Shown here: piece by piece, positions 16,473 to 24,554 of the stretch
How positions within the stretch are numbered: the stretch's first letter is position 1
Layout: each line of letters begins with the position of its first letter
Assembly (NCBI GenBank): GCA_018240745.1
Contig: JAFEFF010000220.1
Span: forward strand, 24,243-88,242
Direction: 5' to 3'
Length of the DNA: 64,000 bases
From: Pseudomonadota bacterium
Lineage (GTDB): Bacteria; Pseudomonadota; Alphaproteobacteria; Reyranellales; Reyranellaceae
The notes under the pieces: generated by a model
Database searches by the model: none
What the model was told of the DNA's origin: nothing
What the model saw: only the letters and a program-made list of their open reading frames with translations
Made by a program: the position numbers and the translations under genes

Positions 16473-16591
16473 CCCTCCCCCGTCTTCGGGGGAGGTGGCG
16501 CGGTAATCCGCGACGGAAGGGGTCATGGAATGCGACCGAAGATCATGACCCCCTCCGCCTTCCGGGCACCTCCCCCGAAGACGGGGGAGGG
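16473..16591. repeat. family C inverted repeat, copy C1, overlapping the argH 3' end
   Basis: A long inverted repeat. CCCTCCCCCGTCTTCGGGG at 16473-16491 is mirrored by the complementary arm at about 16569-16591 (CCTCCCCCGAAGACGGGGGA...). Each arm is itself a small hairpin (CCCCCGtcttCGGGGG). Between the arms are ACGGAAGGGGTCAT and its partner ATGACCCCCTCCGCCTTCC. The right 49 bases (16543-16591) are coding for argH. Elements of this appearance are common between genes in alphaproteobacteria. Confidence 0.88.
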
Positions 16592-18003
16592 CTCTCGAGG
16601 AACCTCTTGCGCGCATCCCTGATCGCGCGAACCACATTGGCCGGTGCGGTGCCGCCATAGCTCCTGCGGGCGGCGACCGAGGCCTCGACCGTCAGCACCT
16701 TGTAGACATCCCTGGTGATGCGCGGCTCGACGGCCTGCATGTCCGCGAGCGAAAGGTCGTCCAGATCGACTCCCTTGGCCGCCGCCTTTCCGACCAGGGC
16801 GCCGGTCGCGTGATGGGCCTGCCGGAACGGCAGGCCGACCGACCGCACCAGCCAGTCGGCGAGATCGGTCGCGACCGAGTAGTCGGCCGACGCGACCGCG
16901 CGCATGCGCTCGGGATTGGCCTCGAGATCGCGGATCATGCCGGTCATCGCCGCGACACAGAGCTCGATCGAATCGGCGGCGTCGAACAGCGGCTCCTTGT
17001 CCTCCTGCATGTCCTTGCCGTAGGTCAGCGGCAGGCCCTTCAGCAGCGTGCAGAGTGCCACGAACGCACCCACGATGCGCCCGACCTTGCCGCGGATCAG
17101 CTCGGCGGCGTCGGGATTGCGCTTCTGCGGCATGATCGAGCTGCCGGTGGTGAAGGCGTCGGACAGCGCGATGAAGCGGAACGGCGCCGAGCACCAGATC
17201 ACGATCTCCTCGGCGAGCCGCGACAGGTGCACGGCGCAGAGCGAGGCCGCACCGAGGAACTCGACGACATAGTCGCGGTCCGACACGGCATCGAGCGAAT
17301 TGGCCATCGGCCGGTCGAAGCCCAGCGCCTTCGCCGTGTGGCGACGGTCGATCCGATGCGGCGTGCCGGCCAGTGCGGCAGCGCCGAGCGGCGATTCGTT
17401 CATCCGCTCACGGCAGTCGCGCAGGCGGCTGCGGTCGCGGCCGAACATCTCGACATAGGCCAGCAGGTGATGGCCGAAGGTGATGGGCTGGGCCGTCTGC
17501 AGATGCGTGAACCCCGGCATGATGGTCGACGCGTACTCCTCCGCACGGTCGATCAGCGCCTTCTGCAGGTCGCGCAGCATTCCTTCGAGCCGGTCGACCG
17601 CATCGCGTGTCCACAAGCGCACATCGAGCGCCACCTGGTCGTTGCGCGAGCGCGCGGTGTGCAGGCGGCCGCCGGCCGGACCGATCAGGTCGGTGAGCCG
17701 CTGCTCGACATTGAAATGGATGTCCTCGAGCTTGGTCGAGAATTTGAACTTGCCCTGCTCGATCTCGTCCTTCACTCGGGCAAGGCCCTGCTTGATGGCG
17801 CGGCCGTCCTTCGCCGTCAGGATGCCCTGCGCCACCAGCATGTCGGCATGCGCGGCCGAGCCCGCGATGTCCTGGGCGTAGAGCTTCTTGTCGAAGCCGA
17901 TGGAGGCGTTGATCTTCTCCATGATCTCGGCGGGGCCGAGTGCATAGCGACCTCCCCACATCGTGTTCGGGGCTGCCTTCTTCCTGGTCGTCTTCCGTGC
18001 CAT
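16543..18003 (-). CDS. argH: argininosuccinate lyase
   Basis: 486 residues. It catalyses argininosuccinate to arginine plus fumarate, the last arginine biosynthesis step. The fumarase/aspartase signature GSSIMPQKRNPD lies at 283-294, and the active-site stretches HTARSRNDQVALD (about 115-127) and TPGFTHLQTAQP-type are present. The normal family C-terminus ends close to RKRFLE. Here the last 16 codons (SPPPSSGEVPGRRRGS) are read from the right arm of repeat C1, so the native stop has been replaced. An ATG at 17961 is an alternative start; ATG 18003 leaves only 11 bp to the divergent tlpA-like start. Confidence 0.95.
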   Translation of the reverse strand: MARKTTRKKAAPNTMWGGRYALGPAEIMEKINASIGFDKKLYAQDIAGSAAHADMLVAQGILTAKDGRAIKQGLARVKDEIEQGKFKFSTKLEDIHFNVEQRLTDLIGPAGGRLHTARSRNDQVALDVRLWTRDAVDRLEGMLRDLQKALIDRAEEYASTIMPGFTHLQTAQPITFGHHLLAYVEMFGRDRSRLRDCRERMNESPLGAAALAGTPHRIDRRHTAKALGFDRPMANSLDAVSDRDYVVEFLGAASLCAVHLSRLAEEIVIWCSAPFRFIALSDAFTTGSSIMPQKRNPDAAELIRGKVGRIVGAFVALCTLLKGLPLTYGKDMQEDKEPLFDAADSIELCVAAMTGMIRDLEANPERMRAVASADYSVATDLADWLVRSVGLPFRQAHHATGALVGKAAAKGVDLDDLSLADMQAVEPRITRDVYKVLTVEASVAARRSYGGTAPANVVRAIRDARKRFLESPPPSSGEVPGRRRGS

Positions 18004-18014
18004 GAATCGGGCTT

Positions 18015-18584
18015 ATGGCACATTCGCGTATCGATTTCCTCATTGGCCGCAGGCTCCTGCTGGCCGCGCTCCCGGCTTTTTTTGCCGTTCCGGCATTAGC
18101 CAAGGTAAGCCCAACCCTGCTGACCGGCACCCTCGCCAGGTTCACCCTGGCGAAGGAGCCCAAGCCGCTCCCCGACCTCGCCTTCACCGACGCCAACGAC
18201 AAGCCGGTCACGCTCGCCGACTACAAGGGCAAGACGGTGCTGCTGAACTTCTGGGCGACCTGGTGCGCGCCATGCGTCAAGGAGATGCCGAGCCTCGACA
18301 AGCTGCAGGCCGAGATGGGCAAGGACAAGTTCGTCGTCCTGCCGCTCTCCCTCGACGGTCCGTCGAAGCCCAAGGTCGCACCGTTCTATGCCGACAAGAA
18401 GCTCAGCAACCTCGGCATCTACTTCGACAAGGGCAAGAAGGTGCTGGGCGCGCTCGACATTTCCGTGCTGCCCACCTCCGTGCTGGTCGACGCGCAGGGC
18501 CGCGAGATCGGCCGCATGCAGGGCGACGCCGACTGGGACAAGCCCGAGGCGCTCGCCCTGATGAAGGCGGCGGTCAGCGCCTGA
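18015..18584 (+). CDS. TlpA-family thiol:disulfide oxidoreductase
   Basis: 189 residues, exported. A signal peptide (GRRLLLAALPAFFAVPALA) is expected to be cleaved after residue 29. The thioredoxin fold carries the redox pair WCAPC with C84 and C87, and the cis-Pro loop VLPTSVLVD. TlpA/ResA-type proteins reduce disulfides in the periplasm, often for cytochrome c or oxidase maturation; the client is not evident here. Divergence from argH next to it is a widespread alphaproteobacterial arrangement. The start codon is only 11 bp from that of argH, so its ribosome binding site must sit in the argH leader or be absent. Confidence 0.92.
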   Translation: MAHSRIDFLIGRRLLLAALPAFFAVPALAKVSPTLLTGTLARFTLAKEPKPLPDLAFTDANDKPVTLADYKGKTVLLNFWATWCAPCVKEMPSLDKLQAEMGKDKFVVLPLSLDGPSKPKVAPFYADKKLSNLGIYFDKGKKVLGALDISVLPTSVLVDAQGREIGRMQGDADWDKPEALALMKAAVSA

Positions 18585-18590
18585 GCTTCC

Positions 18591-18691
18591 CGTCGTCCCG
18601 AGCGTAGCGAAGTCGAGGGACCTATCTCGTGTGCCGGCAGTGCCCAAAAAGGTCCCTCCGCTTCGCGCTACGCGCTTCGGTCGGGACGACG
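18591..18691. repeat. family B inverted repeat, copy B1
   Basis: CGTCGTCCCGA at the left edge pairs with TCGGGACGACG at the right edge. Inside, AGCGTAGCGAAG faces CTTCGCGCTACGC, and GAGGGACC faces GGTCCCTC, around a loop of about 25 bases. It lies after tlpA and ends 2 bp before the stop of the 59-residue membrane protein. It is related to copy B2 (61401-61535). Confidence 0.85.
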
Positions 18692-18693
18692 GA

Positions 18694-18873
18694 TTACTCC
18701 AGCCGGATGATCTGCGTCGGCTTGCGCGGCGGCGCGCGAAGCGGCGCGAGTGCGGGCGTGGTGGCGGCCCAGACGATCGCGCACAGGACCAGAAGCAGGC
18801 CCACGATGGGATCACCGGCACAGTCGAAGAAGACCGCGGCCAGGCAGAAGGCAGCGCCGATAAACTGGTACAT
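18694..18873 (-). CDS. small (59-residue) membrane protein
   Basis: ATG at 18873, TAA at 18694-18696. The start is well supported: GGAGGT lies 6 bases before the ATG. The product begins MYQFIGAAFCLAAVFFDCAG, then PIVGLLLVLCAIVWAAT. That is two hydrophobic segments (about 4-17 and 22-40) separated by a short DCAGDP turn, and a basic Pro-rich tail ends IIRLE. It would be a hairpin inner-membrane protein. I do not recognise a family. It is convergent with tlpA, with repeat B1 in the gap. Confidence 0.7.
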   Translation of the reverse strand: MYQFIGAAFCLAAVFFDCAGDPIVGLLLVLCAIVWAATTPALAPLRAPPRKPTQIIRLE

Positions 18874-18993
18874 GGTGCACCTCCGCTGAAAGGGACGCGC
18901 CTTCTATAACCCCTTGGGTTTCTCAAAGATGACGCGGCCATGGAATCACGTTTCGTGCGTTTCATGTGAGGAAAGAAGCGCTAGGCTTGTGGC

Positions 18994-20406
18994 ATGACCA
19001 CACCACTCGATGCCCTTCGCCGGGTCCTTCCTGTCACCGGCTGGCCCGACGACGCCGCCGCCGCCGTCACCTTCACCGGCGGTCTCGATCCGGCCGTGCC
19101 GACGCCCTTCAAGGTCGGTGTCGCAGGCGCCGCGACCATCGCCGCCGCCGGCCTCGCCGCCGCTCGGCTCTGGGAGCAGCGCACCGGCCGCAAGCAGAAG
19201 GTCGCGGTCGACGTGCGCCAGGCGACGGCATCGATGCGCAGCGGCACCTACATGAAGCTGGGCGACGGCGCGCTGAACCATGCCCGCAACAGCATCATGG
19301 GTACCTACCCGACCAGGGACGGGCGCTGGAGCTATCTCCATTGCAACTTCCCCAACCATCGCGCGGCGGCGCTGAAGGTGCTCGGCGTGACCGAGGAGGA
19401 CCGCGGTGCCGTCGCCAAGGCGGTCTCGACCTGGAACGCGCTCGACCTCGAGGAGGCGATCATCGCCAACAAGGGCGCGGGCGGCATGGTGCGCAGCGCC
19501 GAGGAATGGAAGAGCCATCCGCAAGCCGCCGCGATCGCCTCGCTGCCGCTGCTGGAGATCGAGAAGATCGGCGACGCGCCGGTCGAGCCCCTGCCGAAGG
19601 GAGATCGGCCGCTCAGCGGCATCCGGGTTGTCGACATCACCCGCGTCCTCGCCGGTCCCACCTGTGCCCGTACCCTGGCCGAGCACGGCGCTGATGTGAT
19701 GAAGATCACCGCCGCGCATTTGCCCAACCTCGGCTACCAGGAATGGGACACCGGCCACGGCAAGCTGTCGGCGCAGCTCGACCTGCGCGATCCGGCCCAG
19801 CTCGAGACCTTGCTCGGCCTGATCGGCCAGGCCGACGTCTTCTCGCAGGGCTACCGGCCGGGCACGCTCGGTTCGCGCGGCCTCTCGCCCGAGGAGCTCG
19901 CCAAGCTCCGGCCGGGCCTCGTCTATGTCTCGCTGTCGGCGTTCGGGCATAAGGGTCCCTGGGCGTCGCGCCGCGGCTTCGATACCGTGGTGCAGACGGT
20001 CAGTGGCATTACCCTCCGGCAGGGCGCGCTATTCCCCGGGAAGGAGCCCGGCCCGCAGTTCTATCCCCTGTCGGCGATCGACTATTGCACCGGCTACCTG
20101 ATGGCGATGGGCGCGATGCTGGCGCTGGCGAAGCGCGCGCAGGAAGGCGGTAGCTGGCTGGTGCGCATCTCGCTGGCCCAGGTCGGCAAATGGCTGGTCG
20201 ATCTCGGCGAGGTGCCGGAGAGCGCGCTCGAGGGCATCCCGGCGGAGTTCTCGCCGGAGGAGCTCGAGCGCTGGTCGATGGTGACGGAGACGCCGAAGGG
20301 CCCGCTGAAGCACCTCAGGCCGGCGGTGCAGCTCTCGGAAACCCCGGCCCGTTGGGCGCGGCCGTCGGTTCCTCTAGGATATCACCAGCCCGTCTGGCCC
20401 AACTGA
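18994..20406 (+). CDS. family III (CaiB/BaiF) CoA-transferase
   Basis: 470 residues. The canonical CaiB/BaiF start motif (LSGIRVVDITRVLAGPTCARTLAEHGADVMKI) appears only from about residue 205. It is followed by the LDL-type loop (GKLSAQLDLRD) and the SAFGHKGPWASRRGFD segment. The first 200 residues resemble the C-terminal half of the same fold (VDVRQATASMRSGTYMKLGDG). The protein therefore looks like a rearranged or two-part CoA-transferase rather than the usual about 400-residue form. These enzymes move CoA between carboxylic acids; the substrate is unknown. The gene is 13 bp upstream of the Rieske oxygenase gene and probably co-transcribed. Confidence 0.88.
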   Translation: MTTPLDALRRVLPVTGWPDDAAAAVTFTGGLDPAVPTPFKVGVAGAATIAAAGLAAARLWEQRTGRKQKVAVDVRQATASMRSGTYMKLGDGALNHARNSIMGTYPTRDGRWSYLHCNFPNHRAAALKVLGVTEEDRGAVAKAVSTWNALDLEEAIIANKGAGGMVRSAEEWKSHPQAAAIASLPLLEIEKIGDAPVEPLPKGDRPLSGIRVVDITRVLAGPTCARTLAEHGADVMKITAAHLPNLGYQEWDTGHGKLSAQLDLRDPAQLETLLGLIGQADVFSQGYRPGTLGSRGLSPEELAKLRPGLVYVSLSAFGHKGPWASRRGFDTVVQTVSGITLRQGALFPGKEPGPQFYPLSAIDYCTGYLMAMGAMLALAKRAQEGGSWLVRISLAQVGKWLVDLGEVPESALEGIPAEFSPEELERWSMVTETPKGPLKHLRPAVQLSETPARWARPSVPLGYHQPVWPN

Positions 20407-20419
20407 ACAGGAGGCGCCC

Positions 20420-21751
20420 ATGACGACCGCCGCGGAAGGCATGGAACTCACCCGGACCGGCCCCGGCACGCCGATGGGCGAGCTGATGCGGCTCTACTGG
20501 ATGCCGGCGCTGAAATCCTCCGAGCTCGAGCGCGACGGCGCGCCGGTACGCTTCATGCTGCTGGGCGAGAAGCTGATCGCCTTCCGCGACACCAGCGGCA
20601 AGGTGGGCGTGTTCGATCATCGCTGCCCGCACCGCTGCGCCTCGCTGTTCCTCGGCCGCAACGAGGAAGGCGGTTTGCGCTGCCTCTATCACGGCTGGAA
20701 GTTCGACACCTCGGGCCAGTGCGTCGACATGCCGAGCGTGCCGCCGCACCAGGACTTCAAGCACAAGGTCCACGCCAGGGCCTACAAGGTCGTCGAGCGC
20801 GCGGGCATGGTCTGGGTCTACATGGGATCGCGCGCGGCGCCGCCCCTGCCCGCTTTCCAGATCCTCGATGCGCCCGAGGACGAGATCAACGTCGGCATGA
20901 TCCAGCGCGATTGCAACTACCTGCAGGCGATCGAAGGCGAGATCGACACCGCACACTTCGGCTATCTGCATGGCGGCCACGCCGATGTCGACCGCCTCGA
21001 CGAGAGCGAGCCGTTCTACTTCACCGTCACCAACCGTGCGCCCGAGTTCCATGTCACCGACGCGCCGTGGGGCACCCAGTACGCCGGCTACCGTTCGGCC
21101 GGACAGGGCCGAACCTACTGGCGCTTCGCCAACTTCCTCTTCCCGTTCTGGACGCAGGCGCCCAACGGCGAGTTCGACAGCCATGCGCATGCCCGAGCGT
21201 GGGTGCCGATCGACGACAACAACTGCATGTACGTCTTCATCTGGTGGAAGCGCGCACAGGCGGCCAACAGCCTGCCGCAGCCCGCCTACAAGGACGGTAC
21301 GCCGATCGGCGGCACGGGTCGCGGCAACAAGCTCCTGCCCAACACCACCGGCTGGATGGGCCGCTGGCGCATGGCCGACAACGAGGCCAACGACTGGGGC
21401 ATGGACCGCGAGGCGCAGCGCAGAAACGCGATCTACAGCGGCATCGACGGCATCCACCTGCAGGACCAGGCGATCACCGAGAGCATGGGCCCGATCGTCG
21501 ACCACACCTTCGAGCACCTCGGCCCGTCGGACCAGATGATCACCCGCACGCGGCGGCGCCTGCTGATGGCGGCGCGGGCGCTGCGCGACCTCGGCACCGT
21601 GCCGCCGGGCGTCCAGGACGCCGGCGTCTATCACGGCGCGCGCAGCGGCTACTTCGTCAGCGACGACCAGCGCGCGTGGCAGGAGGTGTACAGCCACCGC
21701 CTCGCAGCGGCCATGCACCCAGGACCCATCCCGGCGCGCGCCGCGGAATAG
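20420..21751 (+). CDS. Rieske [2Fe-2S] aromatic ring-hydroxylating oxygenase, large subunit type
   Basis: 443 residues. The Rieske cluster ligands are C69 and H71 (CPH) and C88 and H91 (CLYH). The mononuclear iron triad is D176/H179/H184 in DTAHFGYLH. The layout resembles phthalate-type oxygenases that work with a separate reductase; no reductase or ferredoxin gene is in the window. The substrate cannot be assigned. A good ribosome binding site (GGAGGCGCCC) precedes ATG 20420. The stop abuts the convergent monooxygenase gene with no gap. Confidence 0.92.
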   Translation: MTTAAEGMELTRTGPGTPMGELMRLYWMPALKSSELERDGAPVRFMLLGEKLIAFRDTSGKVGVFDHRCPHRCASLFLGRNEEGGLRCLYHGWKFDTSGQCVDMPSVPPHQDFKHKVHARAYKVVERAGMVWVYMGSRAAPPLPAFQILDAPEDEINVGMIQRDCNYLQAIEGEIDTAHFGYLHGGHADVDRLDESEPFYFTVTNRAPEFHVTDAPWGTQYAGYRSAGQGRTYWRFANFLFPFWTQAPNGEFDSHAHARAWVPIDDNNCMYVFIWWKRAQAANSLPQPAYKDGTPIGGTGRGNKLLPNTTGWMGRWRMADNEANDWGMDREAQRRNAIYSGIDGIHLQDQAITESMGPIVDHTFEHLGPSDQMITRTRRRLLMAARALRDLGTVPPGVQDAGVYHGARSGYFVSDDQRAWQEVYSHRLAAAMHPGPIPARAAE

Positions 21752-23257
21752 TCAGTCGTAGACGAACGCCTTGTCGTCGAGGTCGATCGCCGGCAGCTCG
21801 TTCTTCTCGCGCCAGTAATCCTGGGTGTGCTGCCATTCGCGCTTGTCGCCGCGCCGGGGCAGAAGGTGCATGCCGCGCAGGACGTAGCCCGGATTGAAGT
21901 TCTCGGTGTCGATCCAGGGCAGCAGCGGCATGTCCTTGTCCTCGGGCCGCAGCGCCACCTCGACCCGCCGCGCCTGCCTGGCCTTCATGTGGTTCAGCAG
22001 GCGGCACACGAAATCGGCGACGAGGTCGGCGCGCAAGGTCCAGCTGGCGCGGAAATAGCCGAACACCCACGCCATGTTGGGCACGCCGGTGAACATCATG
22101 CCGCGATAGGTGACGGTCTGGCCGAAATCGAGCGGCTTGCCGTCGACCTCGAAGGCGATGTCTCCAAGCGCGCTGAGATGGAAGCCGGTGGCGGTGACGA
22201 TGATGTCGGCCTCGAGTTCCTGGCCCGACTCGAGACGGATGCCCTTCTCGGTGAAGCGTTCGATCTCGCCGGTCACCACCGAGGCCTTGCCCGAGCGGAT
22301 GCCCTGGAACAGGTCGCCGTCCGGCACGAAGGCGATGCGCTGGCGCCACGGCCGGTAGCGCGGCGTGAAATGCGTGGCGACGTCGTAGTCGGGCCCGAGA
22401 TGGGCGCGCACCCCGGCCAGCAGCTCGTCGCGCACCTTGTCCGGCTCCTCGAAGGAGCGACGGGTGAACACGTCCTGGTCGTGCAGGATCTTGCGGCGCA
22501 CGATCTCGTGGATCCAGCTCTCGTCGACCTCGAGCTTGCGCAGCGTGTCGGCGAGTTCGTCGGCATTGCGCGCGGCGCGGAAGAAGGTCGGCGAGCGCTG
22601 CAGCATCGTGATGTGCGCGACGTCGTCGGCCATCGCCGGGATCAGCGTCGCGGCGGTCGCGCCGGAGCCGATCACCACCACCCTCTTGCCCTTGTAGTCG
22701 AGATCCTTCGGCCAGGTCTGCGGATGGACGATGCGGCCCTTGAAGTCCGCCATGCCGGGCCATTCGGGCGTGTACCCCTCCGAGTGCCGGTAGTAGCCTT
22801 GGCACATCCACAGGAAGTTGGCGGTGATGCTGAACGCCTCGCCCGTATCGGTGCGCGTGCCCTCGATCGTCCAGCGGTTGTCGAGGCCCGACCAGCGCGC
22901 CGACGCGATGCCGTGCCGGTAGCGGATGTGGCGCGCGAGATCGTTGTCCTCGATCACCTCGCCCATGTAGCGCAGGATCTCCTCGGCGGTGGCGATCGGC
23001 GCGCCGGTCCACGGCTTGAAGCGGTAGCCGAACGTGAAGAGATCGCTGTCCGAGCGGATGCCCGGATACTTGTGGGTGAGCCAGGTGCCGCCGAAGCTCT
23101 CCTGCGTCTCCAGCACCACGAAGCTGGTGCCGGGGCACTGCTTGGTGAGGTGATAGGCGCCGCCCACACCGGAGATTCCGGCCCCGACGATCAGCACGTC
23201 GAAATGCTCGGTCCGCTGCGTCGTCGCGGGCCGGGTCAGAGGGACAGTGTCGGGCAT
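21752..23257 (-). CDS. flavin-containing Baeyer-Villiger-type monooxygenase
   Basis: 501 residues. The FAD site is GAGISGVG at 25-32, with GGTWLTHKYPG at 56-66. The Baeyer-Villiger fingerprint FKGRIVHPQTWP lies at 172-183, and the NADPH site GSGATAAT at about 197. Family knowledge: such enzymes insert oxygen into ketones or oxidise heteroatoms. ATG 23257 is preceded by GAGAGAAC, and the longer frame to 23389 would overlap the upstream region without support. It sits beside the Rieske and glyoxalase genes. Confidence 0.93.
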   Translation of the reverse strand: MPDTVPLTRPATTQRTEHFDVLIVGAGISGVGGAYHLTKQCPGTSFVVLETQESFGGTWLTHKYPGIRSDSDLFTFGYRFKPWTGAPIATAEEILRYMGEVIEDNDLARHIRYRHGIASARWSGLDNRWTIEGTRTDTGEAFSITANFLWMCQGYYRHSEGYTPEWPGMADFKGRIVHPQTWPKDLDYKGKRVVVIGSGATAATLIPAMADDVAHITMLQRSPTFFRAARNADELADTLRKLEVDESWIHEIVRRKILHDQDVFTRRSFEEPDKVRDELLAGVRAHLGPDYDVATHFTPRYRPWRQRIAFVPDGDLFQGIRSGKASVVTGEIERFTEKGIRLESGQELEADIIVTATGFHLSALGDIAFEVDGKPLDFGQTVTYRGMMFTGVPNMAWVFGYFRASWTLRADLVADFVCRLLNHMKARQARRVEVALRPEDKDMPLLPWIDTENFNPGYVLRGMHLLPRRGDKREWQHTQDYWREKNELPAIDLDDKAFVYD

Positions 23258-23321
23258 CGCGTTCTCTCGTTCGGTCGTGACACTAGTGTCGAAGGGAGCT
23301 GCACGGCGGCCTTGATCCAGA

Positions 23322-23762
23322 TCAACCGGCGCGGTTCGCCGCGCGGCAGCGGCATTTGTCGACCTGGTGCAGCTCGACCATGTTGCCACACGGATCGTTC
23401 ATGAAGACCTGGGTGGAGTCGGGGCTGGTGAGACCCTCGATCACCCAGTACTTCACGCCCATGCGGTCGAGCTCCCGGCGGGTCGCGACGATGTCCTTCA
23501 CGGCGAAGGCGATGTGCGGCCGCGTCGGGTCCTCGCCCGGGCCCTTGGCGACCGGTGAGGGCTGCTCGCCGCCGATCAGGTGGATCTGGCCGACCTCGCC
23601 GACATTGATCCAGGCGCCGGGAATGCCGGGAATGGTCGGCCGCTTCTCGTCGCGATGCAGGCCGAGCACGTCCTTGTAGAAGGTCTCGGTGTCGGCAAGC
23701 TTCTTCGCCCCCGTGTCGACGCGCACGCCGGTGTGATGGATCTCCAGGATCTCGATCGCCAT
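23322..23762 (-). CDS. VOC-family (glyoxalase/extradiol-type) protein
   Basis: 146 residues, one vicinal-oxygen-chelate unit of two beta-alpha-beta-beta-beta repeats. Likely metal ligands are H9/H10 (IHHTGVRV), H83 (RPHIAFAV) and E130 (GNMVELHQ). GAGGAAG just before ATG 23762 fixes the start. The C-terminal KCRCRAANRAG tail is unusual, with two Cys. Possible roles are a lactoylglutathione-lyase-like or isomerase activity on an aromatic intermediate; the context (Rieske, BVMO, maleate-isomerase-like) favours catabolism. Divergent from the next gene with 51 bp between starts. Confidence 0.87.
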   Translation of the reverse strand: MAIEILEIHHTGVRVDTGAKKLADTETFYKDVLGLHRDEKRPTIPGIPGAWINVGEVGQIHLIGGEQPSPVAKGPGEDPTRPHIAFAVKDIVATRRELDRMGVKYWVIEGLTSPDSTQVFMNDPCGNMVELHQVDKCRCRAANRAG

Positions 23763-23813
23763 GCTTCCTCCGCGGTCTTGATGTTGCGGCGATCCTAGCC
23801 GCAGGATGGCTCC

Positions 23814-24554
23814 ATGGCGAGACGACACCTCAACGGCGACGGACGGCGGGCCCGCATCGGCATCGTGGTGCCGAGCGTCAACACGGTGATGGAACCATGG
23901 GCGCAAAGGATCGTGCCCGACGGCGTGGGCATTTTCGCTGCGCGCATGTTCATCCCGCCCGCGACCACGCCCGAGGCCTTCATCGAGATGGACCGCAACG
24001 AGGGCAAGGCCGCGATCCGTCAGCTCTCCAGCGTTTTCCCCGACGCGATCGCCTATGGCTGCACCGCCTCCTCGATCGTGCAGGGCCTCGCCTACGATGC
24101 CCACCTGCGCGCCGAGATCAGCCGCGACCACCACACGCCCTCGACCACGGCGGCGCATGCCATCGTCACCGCGGCGAAGACGCTCGGCGCCACGACCGTC
24201 AGCATCGTCTCGCCCTATACCAGGGAAGTCGACGAGGCCGAGCACCGCTACTTCGCGAGCGCGGGCCTGAAGGTCGTGGGCGGCGCCTGCCTCGGCATCA
24301 CCGACGGCTTCGCGCTGGCCGAGCCCGAGCCGGATGCGCTGTTCGAGCTCGGCCAACGCGGGTTCGATTCCGGCGCCGAGGCGCTGATCATGACCTGCCT
24401 CAACACGCGCTCGCACACCGTGATCGCGCGGCTCGAGGACAGGCTCGGCAAGCCGGTGATCACATCGACCCAGGCGACCCTGTGGCACGCGCTGCGGCTC
24501 GCCGGCATCGACGACAGGATCGCAGGCTACGGCGTGCTGCTGGAACGGCACTGA
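23814..24554 (+). CDS. maleate isomerase / Asp-Glu racemase-like protein
   Basis: 246 residues. The two catalytic Cys of the maleate cis-trans isomerase/arylmalonate decarboxylase family are present: C83 (YGCTASS) and C195 (MTCLNTRS). The family start motif VVPSVNTVMEP is at about 18-28. Maleate isomerase converts maleate to fumarate at the end of nicotinate or gentisate-type pathways; with no further pathway genes here the substrate is open. The TGA overlaps the ATG of the following kinase-like gene. Confidence 0.85.
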   Translation: MARRHLNGDGRRARIGIVVPSVNTVMEPWAQRIVPDGVGIFAARMFIPPATTPEAFIEMDRNEGKAAIRQLSSVFPDAIAYGCTASSIVQGLAYDAHLRAEISRDHHTPSTTAAHAIVTAAKTLGATTVSIVSPYTREVDEAEHRYFASAGLKVVGGACLGITDGFALAEPEPDALFELGQRGFDSGAEALIMTCLNTRSHTVIARLEDRLGKPVITSTQATLWHALRLAGIDDRIAGYGVLLERH

